From assembly GCF_001652265.1 (NCBI RefSeq), contig NZ_LWBS01000441.1, positions 1-27,650 of the forward strand: DNA of 27,650 nucleotides, in the 5' to 3' direction. Below the pieces are notes generated by a model. It saw only the letters and a program-made list of their open reading frames with translations, did not search any database and was not told where the DNA came from. Origin of the DNA: Rhizobium leguminosarum. GTDB taxonomy: Bacteria > Pseudomonadota > Alphaproteobacteria > Rhizobiales > Rhizobiaceae. Every line of letters begins with the position of its first letter. Within the stretch, counting starts at the first letter, position 1. This document shows, piece by piece, positions 16,579 through 24,288 of the stretch. The position numbers and the translations under genes were made by a program.

Positions 16579-19335
16579 TCAGCGTACATCCGCCGCAGCC
16601 ATGGCAAGCTGGGTGCGTTTGGTCGCGGCGCCTGCGCCCATGGCAATCGCGCTATCCAAAGACTTCTGGAAATAGCGCTTCGCTTGGTGTGGACGGGCAT
16701 TTCCGGCTTCGATCATTCCCGCCACGCGCCAGAGATCAGGATGCCACCAACGTTCCTCGCGAATCCCGACTTCGCCAAGCACGGCACGCAGACTATCCTC
16801 CGCTAGCTGTATTTCTCCTGCAGCAATATGCGCCTCCGCCATCAGACTGCGGTAGAAGGGGACGCGAGCACGCCAACCGCCCCGCAGCAACCCGGTAATG
16901 CTATCCTGCATCAAAGTGAAACCGGCATTGTCACCTCGAGCCGACCGGATAGCACCGGCGAAAAAAGTGGCTGTCCCCTCGTAAATCCCGACGCTTTCAC
17001 GTCGGCTCACGTCGGCAAGCTGCCGTTGAAGCCGCGAGGCAGTTTCCAGATCGCCCTCCACGAAAGCGATCGGCAAAGCCGCCAGCGAGATCGCATTTCC
17101 CAGGGAAATCATGTGGTCGAGATCGGCGGCTCGAGCAACGGCACTGCCGGCCAGACTGGAGGCACGCTCAGGGTCACCCTGTAACCAGGATAAAAAAGCC
17201 TGAGACAGACGAATAGCAACGGGCAAATCGACCTGAAACCGAGACAATCCATGCCCCTCTTCGAGGTTACCCCAATCGTTCATCAGCGTGTGTAAATGGT
17301 GCGACGCCGACTCTAACTCGCCGGCGTAAATCTTGATATGCGCCAACAGACGCTTGCCGTCGGGCGCTGCTGCCCAGTCCAAGCCCTTTGCTGCGGCAAA
17401 TTCGTTCATGCTGCGCAACGCGTTGCGCGGCCGGCCGGAATACGCCAGGAAAACGGCCTGTCCGCACACCGAACGTATCTGAAATTCGGCGTCGCGCGAT
17501 CCGCTCGCATGAAAGATGCTTTCGCGCCAGGCGTCACTGGTTTGCGGATGCATCTGGCGCGCCAGTGTCATAGCCCAGGCCTGCGCCGTGGAAAGTTTCG
17601 CCCGGCCGAGTGGTGCGAGCGCTGATAGCGCCGCGCTATTCGCGCTTGCAGTGTCGATAGCAGCCAACATTTCCCTGAACGCCGAGAGTTCTTGCCACAG
17701 AGGCAATGCACCGACCACCAGCTCGACCCCCAGTTCAGCGTCGCCCGCAGGATCGAACGCCCAACCGATCGCGGCACGGACATCGTCGATCTGGCTGCGA
17801 TATTTTCCCAGCCATTCGCGAGACGTCTGTGAGAACCATTCCCGTTCGGCGATCTGCAGCTTGTCCCTTATCCGGATGGCAAATTGTCGCTTGGCTTTCT
17901 CTCTGTAGGGTGAACCAAAGAGACGCCGCGCAGCATAAGTGCCGGTGCTCTCGGCCATCCTGTAATGCATAGTCGCGCCGTCGTGTTGCGCGGAGAGCAG
18001 TGATTTTGCCACCAGCTGCGACAGGGCATCACGTCCTGCCATCGGTTCGAGGGCGCCTGCGGAATACATCGCTTCTGCATCGTCGGCACTGAAACGCCCC
18101 GAAAACACCGAAAGCAGGCCGAGCAAGATAGCCTCCCGGTCGGGAAGAAGCCGATAGCTCCAGTCCAGCGTGGCCTCAAGCGACTGGTGGCGCAAGGGCG
18201 CATCCCTGGCTCCACGACCCATCGCGTCAAAGCCATCTTTGAACAGGCCTTCGAGTGATGAGGGAGCAAGGACACTGGCCGTGCCGGCGGCCAATTCGAT
18301 CGCGAGTGCCAGGCCGTCAAGTCGTGCGCAGATTGAGACGACACTGCGAACGTAGTCTTCCGTTGGTTCCGAAACTCCGGCACCACGGGCCTTTGAGATG
18401 AAAAGCTGGATCGCAGGAAACTGCATCGCGTCGGTCGTGGAGAGCGCAGTCGTCTGGTCCGGATAAGCGAGCCCGGAGAGAAAATGGATCTGCTCGTGTC
18501 TCGTCCGAAGTGGCTCGCGGCTGGTCACGAGGATACGGGCACCCGGCACCTCTGCTGAGATCCGCTCGACAATCGTCGCTGCCATTGCAATGACGTGCTC
18601 GCAATTGTCGATGATGAGAAGCAATTTGTTGCTTCGAAGGACGTCAATCACGCCCGCGATCGGATCGTCCAATCCAAGCGAGATGCCGAGAGCGGAAGCG
18701 ATCGCGGGCACCACGAACCGGGGATCTGTGACTGTCGAGAGATCGACAAAGGCAATGGCTTTTTCTTCGCCGCAAAACTGCTGAGCAACTGTGACCGCAA
18801 GTGAGGTTTTTCCAGCTCCACCTGGCCCCACGATGGTGACATAACCCGGTTGATCAATCTCTCCAGAGATTTGTCGAATCGCGTCATCGCGGCCGAGGAG
18901 CTGCCGCACTTGCGGTGGAGCAGTATGATGACTCGTGGTTGAAGCAATGTGCCGTGCTGCCGCTGGGCAGTCATTCTCCACCGCAGCGACGAATTTGTAG
19001 CCGCGGCCAGCGATCGTTGCGATGTATTCCGCGGAAGGATCGAGTTCGGCCAGCGAACGTCGAAGGTTGCCCACGTTGACCTTCAAGTTATGGTCGTGGA
19101 CAATATAGTCCGGCCATACGTGCGAGAACAGATCGGCTTTGCTGACGACTTCACCCGCGCGCGCCACCAGCAGGGTTAGGATATCGAACTCTCGTCCACC
19201 CAGCGCAACGGACTGCCCCTTGTGCAGGAGGGCTTGGGCCTCAGGTAATAACCGGAAATCGCCGAACTGGTAGGCCTTTTGCTTCGACAAGGCCTGGGAC
19301 ACGCCATCGTGTGACACTTTGCTCTCACAAGTCAT
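16579..19335 (-). CDS. Second winged-helix / STAND-like ATPase / TPR regulator
   Basis: A 918-residue paralogue of the 7678-10551 product, with the same order of parts: OmpR-type winged helix at about residues 22-117 (ending RGYKF), Walker A GPGGAGKTS at 170-178, Walker B KLLLIIDNCEH at 237-247, TSREPL at 271-276, the RHQSLEATLDWSYRLL block, and a long TPR-like helical C-terminus. No receiver domain is seen. The start is not certain: the ATG at 19335 lacks a ribosome binding site, and an in-frame GTG six codons later has a GAGAG nearby. It converges on the hydrolase operon with a ten-base gap and diverges from the acetyltransferase gene. Control of the operon is plausible but not shown by sequence. 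Confidence 0.85.
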   Translation of the reverse strand: MTCESKVSHDGVSQALSKQKAYQFGDFRLLPEAQALLHKGQSVALGGREFDILTLLVARAGEVVSKADLFSHVWPDYIVHDHNLKVNVGNLRRSLAELDPSAEYIATIAGRGYKFVAAVENDCPAAARHIASTTSHHTAPPQVRQLLGRDDAIRQISGEIDQPGYVTIVGPGGAGKTSLAVTVAQQFCGEEKAIAFVDLSTVTDPRFVVPAIASALGISLGLDDPIAGVIDVLRSNKLLLIIDNCEHVIAMAATIVERISAEVPGARILVTSREPLRTRHEQIHFLSGLAYPDQTTALSTTDAMQFPAIQLFISKARGAGVSEPTEDYVRSVVSICARLDGLALAIELAAGTASVLAPSSLEGLFKDGFDAMGRGARDAPLRHQSLEATLDWSYRLLPDREAILLGLLSVFSGRFSADDAEAMYSAGALEPMAGRDALSQLVAKSLLSAQHDGATMHYRMAESTGTYAARRLFGSPYREKAKRQFAIRIRDKLQIAEREWFSQTSREWLGKYRSQIDDVRAAIGWAFDPAGDAELGVELVVGALPLWQELSAFREMLAAIDTASANSAALSALAPLGRAKLSTAQAWAMTLARQMHPQTSDAWRESIFHASGSRDAEFQIRSVCGQAVFLAYSGRPRNALRSMNEFAAAKGLDWAAAPDGKRLLAHIKIYAGELESASHHLHTLMNDWGNLEEGHGLSRFQVDLPVAIRLSQAFLSWLQGDPERASSLAGSAVARAADLDHMISLGNAISLAALPIAFVEGDLETASRLQRQLADVSRRESVGIYEGTATFFAGAIRSARGDNAGFTLMQDSITGLLRGGWRARVPFYRSLMAEAHIAAGEIQLAEDSLRAVLGEVGIREERWWHPDLWRVAGMIEAGNARPHQAKRYFQKSLDSAIAMGAGAATKRTQLAMAAADVR

Positions 19336-19612
19336 TAAAAAAGACCGACGTTACACCGCACGGGCCGATTTTCAATACCTGTGGGGCGACGGTCCCACCG
19401 CATGTTGCCCGGAGATGATCGATCGGACGTAACTTCTCATGCATTGGGGTATCGTATGGTTCGCTGCGATCACCCAATGCCGAAGTAATCCTCGTCGCAG
19501 GCATTCCGCGCGCGGACAAATATGCAGGACGACGGCGCTCCGATTTGTTCTTTTTTTAATCCAATAATTCCTTTATCCGCTTTCGGCGAAAATCTGCCGT
19601 AGGAGCCCTCCC

Positions 19613-20419
19613 TTGGATACCTGCTCTTCTGATAACCGCTGCCCTTCTAGAGAGGACGCCATTGAGGCCAAAGCTTTTATCGATCTGCATGACGCCGCCC
19701 ACGGCTTATTGGCGGACGAGGAACGATTCGAATGCGTTTCCATGAATGGTGGATGCACGATTTCTCTTCCAAGCGCACCTGCCATCGGTCTCAACCGCAT
19801 CCTCGGCCTCACCAAAAGTGAAGATCTCGACAAAGCGTACGACTGGATGAGACAAAGGGCGGGAAAAAGGTTTTTACAGGTCAACGCGGACGCTGCATCC
19901 GACGAGGAGAAACATTGGATCCAGTCGAAAGGGCTGACGACATATGGCCCGGGGTGGGCTAAGTTGCGACGTACCGCGGACTCGGTTTCTCTTCTATCAC
20001 CGAGCACCGTGAAAACGCGAAAGGTTCGGCAAAATGAAGCCGAGGTATTCGGCGCCATGATGTGTGCCGGGTTCGGTTTCCCGGAAAACCTTACCGCTTT
20101 ATGGGCCGCGATCGTCGGACGAGACGGATGGTCGTGTTTTTACGCGTTAGACGGAGACACGCCTGTGGGAACGGGAGCAATGTTTGCTTCAGAATCCTCC
20201 GCCTGGCTCGGCGGGGGAACGACCGTGCCGGGCTTTCGAAACCGCGGTGCGCAGAAGGCTTTGATACAAGCTCGCTTAGAACACGGCGCAGACAGTGGCG
20301 TTTCGACCTTTGTGGTCGAGACCGAGGTGCCTTCGGCTGAAAAGGCCAACATCTCGAACGCCAATTTAGCGAAATTGGGTTTCGTGCCCGTCTATAACCG
20401 CAGCAACTTCATTCTATGA
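19613..20419 (+). CDS. GNAT-family N-acetyltransferase
   Basis: A 268-residue protein. The C-terminal half has the GNAT core: a strand pair around GWSCFYALDGDTPVGTGAMF, then GGGTTVPGFRNRGAQKALI, the acetyl-CoA pyrophosphate loop (R/Q-x-x-G-x-G/A), and a final NANLAKLGFVPVYNRSNF segment typical of the last helix and strand. The first 120 residues are a divergent extra domain, as in several two-lobed GNAT proteins. The start is a TTG at 19613 with GGAG seven bases upstream; no better ATG precedes the conserved part. The 277-base gap to the divergent regulator is AT-rich close to this gene and should hold both promoters. The substrate is unknown. Confidence 0.78.
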   Translation: MDTCSSDNRCPSREDAIEAKAFIDLHDAAHGLLADEERFECVSMNGGCTISLPSAPAIGLNRILGLTKSEDLDKAYDWMRQRAGKRFLQVNADAASDEEKHWIQSKGLTTYGPGWAKLRRTADSVSLLSPSTVKTRKVRQNEAEVFGAMMCAGFGFPENLTALWAAIVGRDGWSCFYALDGDTPVGTGAMFASESSAWLGGGTTVPGFRNRGAQKALIQARLEHGADSGVSTFVVETEVPSAEKANISNANLAKLGFVPVYNRSNFIL

Positions 20420-20436
20420 GGTACTCGCTATTGAGG

Positions 20437-20470
20437 GGCCGAGGTATCACATTGACTGTGTAATTCGGCC
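20437..20470. other. Imperfect hairpin downstream of the GNAT gene
   Basis: GGCCGA and TCGGCC are perfect outer arms, and CACA/TGTG can pair inside them. It starts 17 bases after the acetyltransferase stop. No T run follows, so a terminator role is uncertain, though the position fits transcript-end formation. Beyond the weak ORF at 20535-20735, the stretch from here to 20778 shows nothing recognisable. Confidence 0.35.
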
Positions 20471-20534
20471 GGGATCCTAATGCGACCGAAGTTGGATGAC
20501 CTCGCCTTGAACGGAGCTGAACCACAAACCCATC

Positions 20535-20735
20535 TTAATAAATTCCTAGATGATTGAAGACATTAGAAGATCGACTGGCACGCCGTTGCCTCGCATTCAG
20601 TGTTAATGCTTCATGCGCTTTGGATATCGAAGGATCCATGGACCGTATCGTACCTTGATCATCACCTATCACGACATTTTTCAGCGGGTCGTTCCAGAGC
20701 TTGCTCTTAGGGCGATGTACGACCAACCAATTCAT
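20535..20735 (-). CDS. Small hypothetical protein (uncertain)
   Basis: A 66-residue frame from the ATG at 20735, basic, with no recognised domain, signal peptide or membrane segment. It contains WLVVHRPKSKLW and VVIGDDQGTIRSMD, which read like coding sequence, but no ribosome binding site is visible. It lies 43 bases downstream of the small membrane-protein gene on the same strand. The local base composition is poorer in GC than the operons to the left. It may be a remnant or a chance frame. Confidence 0.25.
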   Translation of the reverse strand: MNWLVVHRPKSKLWNDPLKNVVIGDDQGTIRSMDPSISKAHEALTLNARQRRASRSSNVFNHLGIY

Positions 20736-20778
20736 GTGACGCAGCCAGGCAGCTTTAGCGCGCCGCTTTGATCTGTCC

Positions 20779-21057
20779 TCACGGAGATCCCTTGTAGAAG
20801 CGCGGAACCTGATCCGCATTCCAAAGCGGCTCCTCGGCATCGCTGATTGCCCGCTGGCGAGCGCGTTCAGCCATCCAGAGCCGATACTTCTCTTCCGGAT
20901 GTTCTTTTGCGAGCTGCTTCAGGGCCTGATATGTCTCTTCGCCCGGCATTTCATCCGAAGATCCTGATCGAGCTGCAATTATGATTACGGAAGCCGTCAG
21001 CGCAATGGAGGCAATCTGCCGCCCAATATTAGCTGAAGTCATTGCGGCATGAACCAT
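20779..21057 (-). CDS. Small single-span membrane protein, unknown function
   Basis: A 92-residue protein. Residues 10-30 form one hydrophobic segment (QIASIALTASVIIIAARS), followed by an acidic and basic helical region with YQALKQLAKEHPEEKYRLWM. No family is recognised. It starts 19 bases after the end of the decayed minus-strand gene upstream, so the two were probably one operon. The ribosome binding site is weak. The predicted topology is N-terminus anchored with a soluble helical tail, but the side of the membrane is not clear. Confidence 0.45.
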   Translation of the reverse strand: MVHAAMTSANIGRQIASIALTASVIIIAARSGSSDEMPGEETYQALKQLAKEHPEEKYRLWMAERARQRAISDAEEPLWNADQVPRFYKGSP

Positions 21058-21076
21058 GCTGATGCCTATAGGCGTT

Positions 21077-21679
21077 TCAGCCAGGCCCCCACGGCTTGGA
21101 CACTATTAGGTTGCAGACCACCATGCACAGGAGCAGCATAGTCGAGGCCTTGAACATGGAAGTCCGGCGACGCAATGTCCATTCGAGCCAGCGCGTTCTT
21201 GCCCAGAGATCAGGGGCGCTGAAGATGAAATACTCGTCATATCTGGCATAAAGCGTGCCAAAAATCCGCTGAGCCGAAGGGTACTATTAAAGAATGGAAA
21301 GCTGTCGATCATCGGTTGCACGTAATCGATCGTAGGCTTTACCTGGCTAATGAGGTCAGGCAAGTCAGTCGCGGCGAGAGAAACGACTGGCAATGTCACT
21401 CGCGCTCTGGAAAAAACGGAAACCACGACGAAGGACCCCGCCTATTGTTGCAGCTTGCCTCAGATCATCGATGATTCGGTAGATATCTGTGCCGTCGTGC
21501 ATCAAGCCTCCTTTCCTCATCGAATCCCAGTGGGGCTCCATCGACATTGCTACGAGCGAGTTCGATTTCGACATCGGATGCAGCAGCGCCTTTAACGGCT
21601 TCGAGACCTCGAGCCCCAGAGCTTGTAAATCTCGGCGTTTCTCGTCAAATGACGTGATCCTACCTTGAACGGATTCCAT
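21077..21679 (-). pseudogene. Decayed gene spread over three frames, unknown membrane protein
   Basis: Three consecutive minus-strand frames read as pieces of one protein. From 21679 to 21365 comes a helical segment with DLQALGLEVSKPLKALL and IYRIIDDLRQAATIGGVLRR, ending at a stop after RFSRRD. A second frame continues with DLPDLISQVKPTIDYVQPMI. A third has QRIFGTLYARYDEYFIF, LWARTRWLEWTLRRR and a terminal membrane helix (STMLLLCMVVCNLIV), ending at 21077. No known family is recognised. At least two frame changes are needed to join them, so it is broken, unless the ends are separate small genes. Its upstream end meets the divergent defence gene base for base. Confidence 0.4.
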
Positions 21680-24011
21680 GACGTACACCTTTACAAACCT
21701 GTCTCCGCCCGACTTCGAAGATTTGGCCCGCGACCTCGTGGGGAGCGACCTGGGTGTACGCTTCGAGGGCTTTTGCCAAGGCCCGGATGGCGGCATAGAT
21801 GGACGCCACGCATCCACCGGAGGCGCTGTCATCTTGCAAGCCAAACATTATCCTCGGTCGACTTTCGCGGACCTCAAGCGGGTTATGAAGAAGGAACGCG
21901 CAGCAATAGATCGCCTCCAGCCCTTCCGTTACCTCTTGGCCACGTCCAAGGGACTGACACCGGAAAACAAGGCATCTCTCGAAAAGGTCATCGGGCCCGC
22001 CTTGCTTTCGCAGGGCGATATTATGGGCCCTGAGGACCTCAATGGGCTTCTGGACAGGTTCCCTGCGGTCGAAAAGGCCAACATCAAGCTTTGGCTATCG
22101 AGCAGCGCCGTCCTAGATCGGATCATCAACGCGGCCACTCATTTTTTCACATCAATGTCTCGCGAGGAGGTCGAAGCGAAGGTCCTGGTCTACGCCCCCA
22201 ACCCCAGTTTCCGAGAGGCTCAGCAGAAGCTCGAGGAAAATCACGTCCTTATCGTTTCTGGGCCACCTGGCGTCGGCAAGACCACGCTTGCCGAAATGTT
22301 GTCCTACGCCTACATCGCGGAGGACTGGGAGTTCGTCGCGATCCGAAGCCTGGAAGATGGTTTCTCAGCTATCGTTGACGCCAAGAAGCAAGTTTTCTTC
22401 TTCGACGACTTCCTTGGTAAGGTAGGCCTCGACCATCGCGCTCTCGCCTCCAAAGACTCCGACCTCGCAAAGTTTATCAAGCGGGTGCGCAAAACGCCAA
22501 ACGCCCGGTTTATCCTGACGACGCGCGCCTACATCTTCGAGGAGGCCCGCACAGTTTCCGAGCACCTCGGCGATCGGCACCTCGACATCACGAAATATTC
22601 GCTCGACGTCGGCATCTACACCCGGCAGATCAAGGCCCGGATATTATACAACCATCTCTATGTCGCAGGATTGCCTTCAGGCTACGTTCGCGCGCTCTGG
22701 ATAGCAGGATCGATCCCGAAGATCATTGACCACAAAAACTACAATCCTCGCATTATCGAGGCGATGACCGAGAGCGTCCTGATGAAGGAGGTCTTCGAAG
22801 ACGCTTACGCCGAGGCTTTCATTTACGCCCTGGACCATCCGGAAGCGATCTGGGACAAGGCCTTCCGCTGGCACATTACACCAATGTGCCAACACCTTCT
22901 AATTGCGTTGTTCTTCGGCTCGGAATATGGCGTTGAAATAGACGAACTGAGAGACGCCTTCGGACCACTGCATGCGTTCCTATGCCGGAAGTATGGCATC
23001 CAGTTCGGGGTTAAGGACTTCGAGCAGGCACTCAAGGTGCTCGAAGGAGGCTTCGTCGCGATCAAAGGTGACGTGGTTTCTCTCATCAACCCCTCCCTTC
23101 GCGACTACCTGACAGCCTACCTCAACGACTTCGAACTGCTGGCGGATTTGGCCGTCAACTCGATGAAGGCAGATTGGGCAGAGGCAGTCTGGAAACGCAC
23201 GAAAAACGAGGCCGACCTTGTTTTCGATCGGAGAAAGAAGGTGGCGTGCGCGTTTCTCAGCATAGCGGAAAAGTTTCAGCTTTTACCATTATCCCGCCCG
23301 CGCCTTTGCGAGCCAAAGACCCATCGCATTTGTGACATCGCCATGAGCGAAAGGGTCCGACTGCTTCTCGAATGGTCGGAGGCGTCGCAGGAGCCAAGGT
23401 TTGCTCAGCTCGCCATGGAGATTGCCAATTGCACAGCCCCGGGGATTTTTTTCCATTCTTGGCTGGACGGCAACAATCTTCTAAAAATGATCACGCGCCT
23501 GCGCGAGGGCGGTTACGAAAATTTCCCCTTTCGGGCTGAGCTTGTCGATGCGCTGGAAGACCGCTTGATTGAGCTATTCCAGCACAGGATGGATATCGAC
23601 GTCCTCGAGCAGCTATGTCGTGCGATTGATGCGACGGATTCTGAATTCAGCCCGAAGCTAGAAACTGCTGTGCGGGAAGCGACAATCAAGTCATTCGATA
23701 AGGCAGCAGAGCTTGCCGAATCCGAAGACTCGCAATCCACGCTTAGAGATCACATAGATACCTTCAACTATCTGGCAGTTCGCGCAGGCGCTGAGCCCGA
23801 TCGGGTGGCTCAAACCGTGGCGACAATAGAGCGCAGGATCGAAAACCTGGACGAGACTGAGCAAGAGACGCCACCCGCGATATCGGAGCCGATGTCTCGC
23901 GCCAATGACAAGTTCAACAATGACGATCTGTCGAACTTATTCGCACCATTGGTTGCCGACAGTGAAACGGTAGCGAGGCCCATTGTCGGGATCGAGGACA
24001 TTCCGTTTTAG
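21678..24011 (+). CDS. Mrr-like restriction nuclease fused to nSTAND3-type NTPase (probable defence gene)
   Basis: A 777-residue protein. Residues 1-130 resemble the Mrr/type IV restriction endonuclease fold: Glu14 in the first helix, GPDGGID with Asp37 and Asp41, and QAK with Gln54 and Lys56, a PD-(D/E)xK-type site. A STAND-type NTPase follows: Walker A GPPGVGKTT at 195-203, Walker B QVFFFDDF at 238-245, LTTRAYI at 280-286, and HKNYNPRII near 353-361, a block I associate with the nSTAND3 family. The C-terminal 350 residues are helical without clear repeats, possibly the sensor part. STAND-nuclease fusions such as Avs proteins detect phage products and cut DNA when triggered. GGA sits close before the ATG. 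The AAA_13 gene follows in the same direction after 277 bases. Confidence 0.82.
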   Translation: MTYTFTNLSPPDFEDLARDLVGSDLGVRFEGFCQGPDGGIDGRHASTGGAVILQAKHYPRSTFADLKRVMKKERAAIDRLQPFRYLLATSKGLTPENKASLEKVIGPALLSQGDIMGPEDLNGLLDRFPAVEKANIKLWLSSSAVLDRIINAATHFFTSMSREEVEAKVLVYAPNPSFREAQQKLEENHVLIVSGPPGVGKTTLAEMLSYAYIAEDWEFVAIRSLEDGFSAIVDAKKQVFFFDDFLGKVGLDHRALASKDSDLAKFIKRVRKTPNARFILTTRAYIFEEARTVSEHLGDRHLDITKYSLDVGIYTRQIKARILYNHLYVAGLPSGYVRALWIAGSIPKIIDHKNYNPRIIEAMTESVLMKEVFEDAYAEAFIYALDHPEAIWDKAFRWHITPMCQHLLIALFFGSEYGVEIDELRDAFGPLHAFLCRKYGIQFGVKDFEQALKVLEGGFVAIKGDVVSLINPSLRDYLTAYLNDFELLADLAVNSMKADWAEAVWKRTKNEADLVFDRRKKVACAFLSIAEKFQLLPLSRPRLCEPKTHRICDIAMSERVRLLLEWSEASQEPRFAQLAMEIANCTAPGIFFHSWLDGNNLLKMITRLREGGYENFPFRAELVDALEDRLIELFQHRMDIDVLEQLCRAIDATDSEFSPKLETAVREATIKSFDKAAELAESEDSQSTLRDHIDTFNYLAVRAGAEPDRVAQTVATIERRIENLDETEQETPPAISEPMSRANDKFNNDDLSNLFAPLVADSETVARPIVGIEDIPF

Positions 24012-24288
24012 AGCGGGCGTAAGGGGTCAACATTTCGCCCGAATGGCAAACGTAAAACGGCTACCTGTTCGGGTTCCGGCGTCCTCTGGAACCTATGCAA
24101 AGGTATGTCTTCCGAGTGATCAGGCCTGTATGTTGACTGCAGCGCTGAGTGCGGTGTCGCCAAGATTGATCTGTCTGCAAGGCCGACGATGCCAAGTCTT
24201 CAAAACAATGGGGAAAACTCACGCAGCAATCGACCGAATCGAATTCGTGTATAAGTTGACGACATCTTTGACCGACGAGAATTCGACG

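Noticed and set aside
19573..20058. Minus-strand open frame opposite the GNAT gene
   Set aside because: It has no ribosome binding site and no family features, while the plus strand has the acetyl-CoA loop.
23983..24288. N-terminal extension of the AAA_13 gene overlapping the nSTAND gene end
   Set aside because: The 102 extra residues look non-coding and have no ribosome binding site at their start. The family-like start is at 24289, though the ATG at 24208 cannot be excluded.
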